A stretch of 15,610 bases of DNA. Source: JBDHRG01 sp039807445 (lineage in GTDB: Bacteria > Pseudomonadota > Gammaproteobacteria > Competibacterales > Competibacteraceae). A model generated the notes under the pieces. That model was not told where the DNA came from and did not search any database. It saw only the letters and a list, made by a program, of their open reading frames with translations. Below, one piece after another: positions 1 through 6,500 of this stretch; positions within the stretch are counted from its first letter, which is position 1; every line of letters begins with the position of its first letter. The stretch covers positions 1 through 15,610 of the forward strand of contig JBDHRG010000089.1 in the NCBI GenBank assembly GCA_039807445.1. Reading direction: 5' to 3'. The translations under genes were made by a program, and so were the position numbers.

Positions 1-282
1 TTCGAAGGCGTCGCTGACGCTGGCCGCGTCGCCCGAGGCGACGATCAGCGCAGTGTCGATGCCCTGGTACTTGGGGTTCCCATTTTGACCGCCTCGATGC
101 GCTCGGCCGGGATCGCCTCGCCGGGGCCGACGCCGAGCGGCTCGCGGATACCCTGGATCGCGGTGTCGCGGGTAGCGCTCGGGGTTCTCCGACAGCAGCT
201 TGTGCGTCAGCAGCGCACCGTCGGGCCGCCGCGCGACGATGTCGGTGAAGGTCCCGCCGCGGTCGACCCAGAATTACCAACG
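1..282 (-). pseudogene. 5-oxoprolinase / hydantoinase (HyuA-type) remnant, multiply disrupted
   Basis: Reading the minus strand from about 282 gives the family's N-terminus: an FWVDRGGTFTDIVARRPDG-type motif at about 273-217, then THKLLSENPERY, then (after a one-base frameshift in the ggg run at 170-172) RDTAIQGIREPLG and ERIEAVKMGT to about 76. Homology then jumps. Positions 75-1 read KYQGIDTALIVASGDAASV, which resembles the RYxGTDTAL segment found several hundred residues later in HyuA/5-oxoprolinase. A stop codon (TAA, 274-276) sits where the family has Gln in RWQFW. So there is a nonsense codon, a frameshift and an internal deletion, and no functional product is possible. In intact form the enzyme hydrolyses 5-oxoproline or hydantoins using ATP. 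The remnant continues beyond the left edge. Assignment of the N-terminal part is firm; the downstream segment is from memory of the family. Confidence 0.75.
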
Positions 283-284
283 GG

Positions 285-407
285 CTCTTCCACCGTCACC
301 GCGCTGATCGCGATCCGCGCGACGCCGTCGGCCTAGGCGAGTACGCCGGGATTCGGCTGCGGGCGGGCGAGTTCGGCCAGGATGTTGGTGTCACAGAGCG
401 GCGTCAT
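285..407 (-). pseudogene. vapC: VapC-type PIN-domain toxin remnant
   Basis: ATG at 405-407 begins MTPLCDTNILAELARPQPN, the typical start of a VapC PIN-domain ribonuclease with the first catalytic Asp in DTN. A TAG at 333-335 stops it after 24 residues, where homologues commonly carry Trp. The same frame beyond the stop still reads ADGVARIAISAVTVEE, which is typical VapC, so the stop is a recent nonsense mutation. Similarity ends near 285, where the sequence passes into the 5-oxoprolinase remnant. The other three-quarters of the PIN domain, with the remaining acidic residues, is absent. The start overlaps the 3' end of the antitoxin gene by 17 nt, as expected for an antitoxin-toxin pair. It cannot be an active toxin. 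Confidence 0.75.
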
Positions 408-681
408 CGGCGGCATCGGCGAAGGGGTTCGGGCGGTCCGTCCGCGCCGGCAGCGCGAGTTCGTAGCCTTCGGCCTCGGCGAGCGTGCGCAGCTCGGCGA
501 AGGCGGCGCCGAGCGAACGGCCGTGCTGCGCGGCTCGCCAGGCTTCGAAGGCACGGAAGGTTTCGGCGTCGACGAGCACGGCGACCGGCCGGTCGCGGCG
601 CAGGATCGGCTGCGGTTCGTGCGCGGCTGCCGTGATCAGCGCGCTGAAACGCTGGCGGGCTTCGGCGATGGTCCAGTACAT
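391..681 (-). CDS. Phd/YefM-family antitoxin (partner of a broken VapC)
   Basis: The 96-residue protein begins MYWTIAEARQRFSALITAA and continues with RDRPVAVLVDAETFRAFE, the N-terminal DNA-binding region of Phd/YefM antitoxins. The C-terminal half, rich in Ala, Glu and Asp, is the usual toxin-neutralising tail. I chose ATG at 679-681 because GGAGG lies 6 nt upstream; an in-frame ATG at 705 would lie inside an operator-like TGTACA site and lacks such a signal. In intact systems the protein binds its toxin and represses its own promoter. The downstream toxin is truncated by a nonsense codon, so this antitoxin is orphaned. It could still act as a repressor or neutralise a related toxin elsewhere (inference). 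Confidence 0.8.
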   Translation of the reverse strand: MYWTIAEARQRFSALITAAAHEPQPILRRDRPVAVLVDAETFRAFEAWRAAQHGRSLGAAFAELRTLAEAEGYELALPARTDRPNPFADAADDAAL

Positions 682-697
682 GAGGTGCCTCCGCTGA

Positions 698-725
698 ATG
701 TACATGACTGGATCGAAGTGTACAT
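698..725. promoter_or_regulatory. Paired TGTACA operator-like sites
   Basis: ATGTACAT at 698-705 is a perfect 8-bp palindrome. GTGTACAT at 718-725 repeats its TGTACA core exactly 20 bp away, about two helical turns. A third TGTACA lies at 769-774 inside the end of the folC-like gene. The first pair spans the -10 box and the likely transcription start of the antitoxin gene. This is the arrangement expected for cooperative binding by a dimeric Phd-type antitoxin, but the link to this protein is inferred from position only. Confidence 0.45.
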
Positions 726-746
726 CCGGTGAAACGGCAGGCTCAA
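717..746 (-). promoter_or_regulatory. Candidate sigma70 promoter of the antitoxin gene
   Basis: On the minus strand TTGAGC (741-746) and TACACT (717-722) are separated by 18 nt. They lie 36 nt upstream of the antitoxin start. The -35 box overlaps the stop codon of the folC-like gene. The -10 box overlaps a TGTACA site, which suits autorepression. Confidence 0.45.
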
Positions 747-2047
747 AGCGCGCTCGCGATCCCGGCCATGTACACCGAGCCCGTCACCGCCAGCACGGCG
801 TCGTGTGGCAGCGCGGCGCGGGCGGCGGCATACGCCGCGGCGGGGTCTTCGATCGCGACGAGCGGCACGCCGGGGTAGCGTTCGGCGAGGCGCGCGGCGA
901 GTTCGGCGGCGGGCAGCGAGCGGCCCGCGGCGGCGCAGGTCGCGGTGACGCGCGCGGCCCCCGGCATCAGCGCGTCGCACACGGCTTGCCAGTCCTTGCC
1001 GGCCGACAGCGACAGCAGCAGATGGCGTTCGTGCGCTGCCAGCCGCGCGAGCAGCGCCGCGAGCGCGCGCGCCGAGGCCGCGGTGTGGGCGCCGTCGACG
1101 ACGACCCAGGGGCGGATCGAGACCAGTTCGCAGCGTCCGGGCAGGCGCGCCCCGGCGAGCCCGGCGGCGATCGCCGCGGGCAGGTTCGACGCCGGCACCA
1201 GGCCCGAGGCGGCGACCGCCGCCGCGGCCAGTGCGGCGTTGTCGGCGAGGTGCCCGGCGAGCGTCGGCAGGTGCGCCGTGATCACGGGCTCGCCGGGCAG
1301 GTGCAGCGCGACAGCCAGGCCCGCGTCGTCGGCCGTGGTCGCGAGCGTGAAGTCTTCGCCGAGGCGCGCGAGCGGCACGCCCAGGCGCGCGGCTTCGGCT
1401 TCGACCACTGCGCGCGCCTGCGCCGGCAGCCGGCCGAGCACCGCCGGGCGGCCCGCCGCGAAGATGCCGGCCTTCTCGCCGGCGATCGCGGCCAGCGTGT
1501 CGCCGAGCTCGGCGGTGTGCTCGAGCTCGACGCTGGTGAGCACCGCGACCGCGGCCGACAGCGCCGCCGTGGCGTCGCGCCGACCGCCCAGACCGGCCTC
1601 GACCACGGCGACGTCGACCGCTTCGCGCGCGAAGCACGCGATCGCCGCCGCGGTCAGCACCTCGAAGAAGCGCGGCGGGTGCGCGGGGCAGGCTTCGGCG
1701 CGCGCCTCGACCGCCGGGCGCACCGCGCCAAGGCACTCGGCAAGCGCGGCGTCGGCCAGCGGCGCGCCGTCGATGCGGATGCGCTCGGCCCAGCGCCGCA
1801 GGTGCGGCGAGGTGAAGGTGCCGACGCGCAGCCCGGCGGCGCGCAGGATCGCCTCCAGGTACAGCGCGGTCGAGCCCTTGCCCTTGGAGCCGGTGACGTG
1901 GATCACTGCCAGGCGGTACTCGGGGTGGCCGAGCGCTGCCAGCAGCGCCGCGGCGTGGGCGCGCGTGTGCGCGGCGCGCTCGGCCCAGGGGCGCGGGTCG
2001 GGGCGGGCCAGGGATTCGAGCCAGGCGAGGGCGGTGTCGGGCGTCAT
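743..2047 (-). CDS. FolC-like Mur ligase (folylpolyglutamate/dihydrofolate synthase family)
   Basis: The 434-residue protein has the FolC architecture. Residues 53-60 form the P-loop GSKGKGST, followed by FTSPHL (78-83), EAGLGGRRDAT (150-160), ELEHTAELGDTLAAIAGEKAG (about 174-194), LPGRCELV (302-309) and DGAHT (318-322). Members add glutamate to folates, or to dihydropteroate, using ATP in the cytoplasm. Several motifs depart from textbook FolC: GSKGKGS instead of GTNGKGS, DGAHT instead of DGAHN, and SAGKDW instead of the usual DKD stretch. The gene is also not beside accD or dedD, where betaproteobacterial folC usually sits. It may be a second, divergent paralogue with a different acceptor. 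The ATG at 2047 lacks a strong ribosome site. It lies just downstream of the terminator that ends the Sel1 gene and shares its 3' end with the antitoxin promoter. Confidence 0.75.
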   Translation of the reverse strand: MTPDTALAWLESLARPDPRPWAERAAHTRAHAAALLAALGHPEYRLAVIHVTGSKGKGSTALYLEAILRAAGLRVGTFTSPHLRRWAERIRIDGAPLADAALAECLGAVRPAVEARAEACPAHPPRFFEVLTAAAIACFAREAVDVAVVEAGLGGRRDATAALSAAVAVLTSVELEHTAELGDTLAAIAGEKAGIFAAGRPAVLGRLPAQARAVVEAEAARLGVPLARLGEDFTLATTADDAGLAVALHLPGEPVITAHLPTLAGHLADNAALAAAAVAASGLVPASNLPAAIAAGLAGARLPGRCELVSIRPWVVVDGAHTAASARALAALLARLAAHERHLLLSLSAGKDWQAVCDALMPGAARVTATCAAAGRSLPAAELAARLAERYPGVPLVAIEDPAAAYAAARAALPHDAVLAVTGSVYMAGIASAL

Positions 2048-2081
2048 GTGGATCGAGGGGCGTTGCGGCGGTCCGTCGCGG

Positions 2082-2114
2082 AAAAGGCGCGCGCCCCGCC
2101 GGGGACGCGCGCCT
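2082..2114 (-). terminator. Rho-independent terminator after the Sel1 lipoprotein gene
   Basis: AGGCGCGCG (2085-2093) pairs perfectly with CGCGCGCCT (2106-2114). An inner CCCC/GGGG stem (2094-2097 with 2101-2104) closes a GCC loop, leaving a single bulged A at 2105. On the minus strand the hairpin is followed directly by TTTT (2085-2082). It lies about 20 nt past the Sel1 stop codon and 35 nt before the folC-like start, so it should end the Sel1 transcript and limit read-through into the folC-like gene. Confidence 0.8.
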
Positions 2115-2133
2115 CGCGGGCGCGTTCAGGCGC

Positions 2134-2709
2134 TCACGGCTTCTTCGCCGCCGCCTTCTGCTGCGCGCTGAGGTTCTTCAGCTCGCCGAGCAGGCGCTTG
2201 GCGTCTTCGTCGCCCTGGGCGGCGGCCTTCTTCAGCCAGCTCTCGGCCTGCTTGAAGTCTTGCGGCACGCCGGTACCCTTGCCGTACAGGAAGCCGAGCT
2301 GGGTCTGCGCCGGCGGATAGCCCTGGTCGGCGGCGGCGCGGGTCAGGCGCACGGCTTCGTTGGCATCCCGGCCGACGCCCTCGCCGGTCAGGTACAGCAC
2401 CGCCAGGTTGGTCTGCGCCGGGGCGAAGCCCTGGTCGGCGGCCTTGCGGAACCACTGCGCGGTTGCGTTGATGTCCTTGTTCACGCCGCCCTCGCCCTTG
2501 GCGTGCAGGATGCCCAGGTAGGTCTGCGCCGCCGGGTTGCCGGCCTCGGCGTCGGCGCGTAACTGCTTGAGCTTCTGCTCCTGCTCGGGCGTCGTGGCCG
2601 CGGCGGCGGTCTGCGTGCCCTGGGCGGCGTCGGGCTTGGTGGTGGGCGACATCGTGCTGCAGCCAGCGCCGACGAGCGTCAGTGCGGCGATCAACAGGAA
2701 CTTGTTCAA
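2134..2709 (-). CDS. Sel1-repeat lipoprotein
   Basis: The 191-residue product has a lipoprotein signal peptide: MNKFLLIAALTLVGAGC, with lipobox VGAGC and lipidated Cys17. A Thr/Ala-rich linker (about 18-45) follows, then three Sel1-type tetratricopeptide-like repeats at about 58-94, 95-130 and 131-166. Each has the A-x-x-LGxLYxxGxGVxxD...A..W..KAAxQG pattern. A Lys/Ala-rich tail ends the protein. I chose the TTG at 2709 because AAGGAG lies 6 nt upstream; an in-frame GTG at 2724 would put that ribosome site inside the coding region. Sel1 proteins are protein-interaction scaffolds, often for envelope complexes or signalling; the partner here is unknown. A strong terminator follows. The gene appears to be its own transcription unit between the diguanylate cyclase and the folC-like gene. 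Confidence 0.85.
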   Translation of the reverse strand: MNKFLLIAALTLVGAGCSTMSPTTKPDAAQGTQTAAAATTPEQEQKLKQLRADAEAGNPAAQTYLGILHAKGEGGVNKDINATAQWFRKAADQGFAPAQTNLAVLYLTGEGVGRDANEAVRLTRAAADQGYPPAQTQLGFLYGKGTGVPQDFKQAESWLKKAAAQGDEDAKRLLGELKNLSAQQKAAAKKP

Positions 2710-2781
2710 GAGCGACTCCTTCACGGACAGGGCTTGACGGACGGATCCAGCGCCATGGGCGGCACGGTGGTGCGCGCGGGC

Positions 2782-2811
2782 ATTATGGCTGTGCCGGCGC
2801 TGCGGGGAAAC
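2782..2811 (-). promoter_or_regulatory. Weak candidate promoter for the Sel1 gene
   Basis: In the 123-nt gap between the diguanylate cyclase stop and the Sel1 start, the minus strand has CATAAT (2782-2787), a five-of-six match to a -10 box. A poor -35 match (GTTTCC) lies about 18 nt upstream. The rest of the gap shows no repeat or convincing terminator. Read-through from the upstream operon remains possible. Confidence 0.3.
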
Positions 2812-2832
2812 CTCTGCACCGGCGGGGCGGGT

Positions 2833-4599
2833 TCAGCCGGCTGCGTCGGGCGTGCGCACGCAACCGCGGCCGTCGTGTTTGGCAGCGTAGCAGGCGGCGT
2901 CGGCACAACCGAGCAGCGCGTCGAGGCCGCCGCTGGCGGCGTCGATCGGTACCACGCCGATGCTGGCGCCGATCTCGAAGCGGCGTCCGTCCCAGTCGAA
3001 ACGCCAGGCGTGCAGCGCATCGACCAGCGTCTGGCCGATCTCGACGGCCTTGTCCAGCGGGCAGCCGTGCAGCAGCAGCCCGAACTCGTCGCCGCCCAGG
3101 CGTGCCAGCACGTCGGCGGTGCGCGCATGCCCGGCCATCAGCGTCACGACTTCGCGCAGCAGCGCGTCGCCGGCCAGATGACCGGCACTGTCGTTGACCG
3201 CCTTGAAGCGGTCGAGGTCGATGTACAGCAGCGCGTGCCGGGCCCCGTCTTCGGCTTCGGCCAGCGCTGCCTCGAGCCGGCGCTCGAACTCGCGGCGGTT
3301 GACCAGCCCGGTCAGCGGGTCGTGGCTGGCCTGATGGCGGATCTGCTGGTTCAGTCGGTGCTGCGCGCTGACGTCGCGCACCAGCCACAGCACTTGCGGC
3401 GGCTCGTCCGGCAGGCGCAGCGCGCGTGCGGCGAAGTGGCGGTGCTCGCCGCGGACGGGCATGTCGTATTCGAACAGATGGATCTCGTCGCCGCCGGCCA
3501 GCGCGCGCGCGATCACCTCCATGCCGCGCTCGGCGACCGCCGGCGGCAGCACCTCGGCGAGGGTGCGGCCGAGCAGTTGTTCGGCGTCGGCGACCAGCAT
3601 CGTCGGGTCGGCGCAGAAGATCTGCCGGTAGCGACCCTCGGCATCGTAGACGATCAGCAGGTCGGGGATCGCGCGCAGCAGGGTGTCTTGCCGACGCTCG
3701 CTGTCGACGAGACGCGCGTGCAGGTGCGCCGCGGCGCGCAGCCGCGCATCGAGCGCCACCGCGAAGCCGAGGATCAAGAGGTCGGCGGCGAGCGTCGCCA
3801 GCGCGGCGGCGCCGGCCCGCTGGCGCCAGTTCGCCAGCGCGACATCCTCGCGGATCGTGACCTGCACCGCGTACGGCGTACCGGCCACGGGCCGGGTCGC
3901 GGCCAGCGTCGTACCGCCCGCTGCCGGACCGCCGAGCACGTCTTCGCCGTCGGGGGCGAGCAGCGCGAGGCTCTGTCCCGGTGCCAGCTCGAGGGTGCGG
4001 TAGAACTGGGCGAGCCGGTCGACGTCGAGGCTGGCGACGGCGATGCCGCCGAAGCCGCCGTCGGGCGTCTCGAGTCGGCGCGTCAGCGCGATGATCGCTC
4101 GCCCGTCGACCGGCGAGCGCAGCGGCGCCGAGACGTGCATGCCGGCGACGTGCCCGTCGCGGTGCAGCGCGAAGTACTCGCGCGCCGAGAAGTCCTGGCC
4201 GAGGGCCGCGGCGATCGGCTTGCTCGCGCCCGCGCGCCCGCGTGCATCGAGTAATACCACGTTGCGCAAAAAGCCCAGGCTCTGTCGGTAGCTGGTGCGA
4301 AAACCGGTGTCGAGCTCGGGCAGGTGCGGGTCGACGACCAGGTATCGGAGCAGCACGTCGATCGACTCGAGGATCCGCGCGAGCTGGTCCTGGGTCGCTT
4401 CGGCGCGGCTGCGGTTGGCGAGCTGCGCCGCCTCGAGGGTGTGACGGCGATCGGTCCGCAACGCCTGCCATACCGCGAGGTCGAGCAGCAGCAGCGCGCA
4501 GGCCGCCAGCGTCGCCAGCAGCAGCCGGATGCGGGACGGAGGGGCCGGATGCACATCGGATCTCCCAGGCAGTTCGGCACCGGGGAAGATCCGTGGCAC
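2833..4599 (-). CDS. Membrane diguanylate cyclase (periplasmic sensor - PAS - GGDEF)
   Basis: The 588-residue protein has two membrane segments (about 24-46 and 263-284) around a periplasmic region of about 215 residues. That region looks like a PDC/dCache sensor, with SAREYF (138-143) and an HVSAPLRSPVDGR stretch. A PAS-like region follows at about 303-415 (AIPDLLIVYDAEGRY), then a GGDEF domain at about 420-580 starting DPLTGLVNRREFE. The catalytic GGDEF is intact at 502-506. An RxxD inhibitory site (RTAD, 493-496) stands five residues before it, so product feedback is expected. It makes c-di-GMP from two GTP at the inner membrane in response to an unknown periplasmic signal. The GTG at 4599 abuts the previous gene's stop (TAG at 4600-4602), with AGGA 8 nt upstream. 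An in-frame GTG at 4554, preceded by GGGAG, is an alternative that removes 15 residues. It is the last gene of the long minus-strand array. Confidence 0.9.
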   Translation of the reverse strand: MPRIFPGAELPGRSDVHPAPPSRIRLLLATLAACALLLLDLAVWQALRTDRRHTLEAAQLANRSRAEATQDQLARILESIDVLLRYLVVDPHLPELDTGFRTSYRQSLGFLRNVVLLDARGRAGASKPIAAALGQDFSAREYFALHRDGHVAGMHVSAPLRSPVDGRAIIALTRRLETPDGGFGGIAVASLDVDRLAQFYRTLELAPGQSLALLAPDGEDVLGGPAAGGTTLAATRPVAGTPYAVQVTIREDVALANWRQRAGAAALATLAADLLILGFAVALDARLRAAAHLHARLVDSERRQDTLLRAIPDLLIVYDAEGRYRQIFCADPTMLVADAEQLLGRTLAEVLPPAVAERGMEVIARALAGGDEIHLFEYDMPVRGEHRHFAARALRLPDEPPQVLWLVRDVSAQHRLNQQIRHQASHDPLTGLVNRREFERRLEAALAEAEDGARHALLYIDLDRFKAVNDSAGHLAGDALLREVVTLMAGHARTADVLARLGGDEFGLLLHGCPLDKAVEIGQTLVDALHAWRFDWDGRRFEIGASIGVVPIDAASGGLDALLGCADAACYAAKHDGRGCVRTPDAAG

Positions 4600-5220
4600 C
4601 TATAGCGTCCTGCCGTGGAAGACTAGCCGCTGCGCGGCAGCGAGCCGCGCGGCATCGTTAACGAATGTTGCGCTGCCGGCGGCGTACACCGCGACGTCGG
4701 CCGCACCCTGCAGCGCGTCCAGCCAGACCGCGGCCAGCGCCAGCGGCGAGCCTTCGAAACAGCCCGGACGCTCCTCGGCTGCGCACAGCCGCGCCGGGAC
4801 GTTCCAGTCCTCGAGCAGCGGCAGCGTCGCGATCACCCAGGCCGGCAGCTCGGGCACGATGATGCGCGAGGGCTGCGGCTTGAACGGCGGCTCGCGGCCC
4901 GTGCCGAGCAGCACGAGGATCTTGACGCGCTCCGGCCCTTGGCGCAGCCGCGCGGCCAGGTGCACCAGCAGCGGCCAGCCGGACTCGTCGCCGAGCAGCA
5001 GCGCGCGCGGCGGCGGCGCCAGCGCGAAGGGTTCGCCTGCCAGGCGCACGCCGGCCGGCGCCGGCTCGCCGGCGTACAGCACCTCGCTCCAGCCGGGGCC
5101 GGCGCGCAGGATCGGCAGCTTGCGGCCCCCGGCCGTTTCCAGCCACTGCCCGGGCTGCGCCGCGGCATCGAGCGGTCGTCGCTCCAGATGCCAGCCTCCC
5201 GGCAAGTCCTGCATCGTCAC
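4600..5220 (-). CDS. FNR/PyrK-like flavoprotein-fold protein without iron-sulfur cysteines
   Basis: The 206-residue product follows pyrC' directly. GTG at 5220 overlaps the pyrC' stop as GTGA and has AGGAGG 7 nt upstream, so I prefer it to the ATG at 5214. The protein resembles the nucleotide-binding half of ferredoxin-NADP-reductase-like proteins. AQPGQWL (21-27) recalls their flavin-domain entry, ALLLGDESGWPLLVHLA (73-89) recalls the G-G-x-G-x-x-P loop, VKILVLLGTGRE (99-110) is a Rossmann strand, and DVAVYAAGSATFVNDAARLA (175-194) recalls the C-terminal GP region. PyrK, the electron-transfer subunit of class 1B dihydroorotate dehydrogenase, carries four cluster-binding Cys at its C-terminus. 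Here there are only two Cys, near 146 and 154, so no [2Fe-2S] cluster is likely. The pyrimidine neighbourhood supports a PyrK relationship, but function is unproven. Confidence 0.55.
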   Translation of the reverse strand: MTMQDLPGGWHLERRPLDAAAQPGQWLETAGGRKLPILRAGPGWSEVLYAGEPAPAGVRLAGEPFALAPPPRALLLGDESGWPLLVHLAARLRQGPERVKILVLLGTGREPPFKPQPSRIIVPELPAWVIATLPLLEDWNVPARLCAAEERPGCFEGSPLALAAVWLDALQGAADVAVYAAGSATFVNDAARLAAAQRLVFHGRTL

Positions 5221-6500
5221 GGCCGGCCCTCCTCGAACACGACGCGGCCTTCGACCAGCGTGTGCGTGACGGCGCCGCGCAGCGTCCGGCCGCGGAACGG
5301 TGTGTTGTGGCCGCGGCTGGCGATGCCCGCGGCGTCGAGCACGCGGTGGCGCTCGGGGTCGAACACGCACACGTCGGCGACCGCACCGAGGTCGAGCTGG
5401 CCCAGCCCGAGGCCGAGGATGCGCGCCGGGCCCGCGGTCAGGCGTTCGATCGCGGTGGACAGATCCAGCGCCCCCTCGTCGACCAGCTTCAGGTTCAGGG
5501 CGAGGAGCGTGTCGAGCGCCGAGATGCCGGGCTCGGTGTCGCCGAAGGGCTGCTCCTTGGCGTCGGGCTCGTGCGGCTGGTGGTCCGAGCACACCGCTTC
5601 GATCACGCCCTCGGCGACGCCGCGGCGCAGCGCGTCGCGGTCGCGCAGGCTCCTGAGCGGCGGCAGCACGTGCGCGTCGGCATCGAAGCGGCCGAGGTCG
5701 ATCTCGCTCAGGTGCAGCTGGTGCGCGGCGACATCGCACGACACCTGCAGCCCGCGGGCGCGGGCGCGGGCGACCATCGCCACCGCGCGTGCGCTGGAGA
5801 GGCGGCAGAAGTGCGCGCGCACGCCGGTTTCCTCGATCAGCGCGATGTCGCGTCCGACCGCGGCGGTTTCGGCGGCGACCGGGATGCCGTTCAGCCCCAG
5901 GCGCGCGGCGACTTCGCCGTCGTGCGCATTGCCGCCGGCCGACAGCCAGGGGTCCTGTGGCGTCAGGAACACGGTCAGCCCGTGCGAAGCGGCGTATTCC
6001 AGCGCGCGCTTCATCACCAGCGTATTGGGTACCGGCCCGGCGTTGGCGACGCCGACGCAGCCGGCCTGCTTCAGCAGCGCCATCTCGGCGAGCTGCTCGC
6101 CCCTCAGCCCGCGCGTCAGCGCACCGAGCGCGAGCACGCGGCTGTGGTCGGCGGCCTTGGCCTGGCGGCGGATCAGCTCGACCACCGCCGGCTCGTCGAT
6201 CACCGGGTCGGTGTCGGGTGGGCACACCAGCGTGGTGATGCCGTTGCGCGCCGCAGCACGGCTCTCGGAGGCGATGGTGCCCTTGTGCTCGTGGCCGGGC
6301 TCGCGCAGGCGTGCGGCCAGGTCGATCAGCCCGGGGCAGACGATGCGCCCGTGCACATCGATCGTGCGCTCGGCGACGAAGCCGGCCGGCGGCCGGCCCG
6401 CGCCGACGACGCGGCCGTCGGCGAGGTGCAGATCGAGCTCGGCGTCGAGGTGGTGGGCGGGGTCGATCAGCCGACCGCCGCGCAGGCTGAGGCTGGACAT
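5217..6500 (-). CDS. pyrC': Dihydroorotase-like PyrC' (non-catalytic partner of aspartate transcarbamoylase)
   Basis: The 427-residue amidohydrolase-fold protein aligns along its length with class I dihydroorotase, but the metal site is gone. The canonical H-V-H before LREPG is A-A-R (62-64, in GLIDLAARLREPG). The conserved DDG is NAG (153-155). The HAED histidine is replaced in LTPQDP (179-184), and the H-x-x-H of HIAHVS is HFCR (230-233). The SDHxPH loop with its Asp remains. Such pseudo-dihydroorotases are known in Pseudomonas, where PyrC' assembles with PyrB and is needed for a stable aspartate transcarbamoylase holoenzyme. The ATG (6498-6500) shares one base with the pyrB stop (TGATG), indicating translational coupling and stoichiometric synthesis. 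A separate catalytic dihydroorotase must then be encoded elsewhere (inference). Confidence 0.9.
   Translation of the reverse strand: MSSLSLRGGRLIDPAHHLDAELDLHLADGRVVGAGRPPAGFVAERTIDVHGRIVCPGLIDLAARLREPGHEHKGTIASESRAAARNGITTLVCPPDTDPVIDEPAVVELIRRQAKAADHSRVLALGALTRGLRGEQLAEMALLKQAGCVGVANAGPVPNTLVMKRALEYAASHGLTVFLTPQDPWLSAGGNAHDGEVAARLGLNGIPVAAETAAVGRDIALIEETGVRAHFCRLSSARAVAMVARARARGLQVSCDVAAHQLHLSEIDLGRFDADAHVLPPLRSLRDRDALRRGVAEGVIEAVCSDHQPHEPDAKEQPFGDTEPGISALDTLLALNLKLVDEGALDLSTAIERLTAGPARILGLGLGQLDLGAVADVCVFDPERHRVLDAAGIASRGHNTPFRGRTLRGAVTHTLVEGRVVFEEGRP

Noticed and set aside
698..2320. Long plus-strand open frame opposite the folC-like and Sel1 genes
   Set aside because: Its product is low-complexity Arg/Ala/Gly-rich with no domain; it is the complement of well-supported minus-strand genes in GC-rich DNA.
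2819..2840. Terminator at the end of the diguanylate cyclase gene
   Set aside because: Only a 5-bp CCGGC/GCCGG stem with a 12-nt loop and no T-tract.
2734..4254. Long plus-strand open frame opposite the diguanylate cyclase
   Set aside because: The minus strand encodes a complete PAS-GGDEF protein with catalytic motifs; the plus frame has none.
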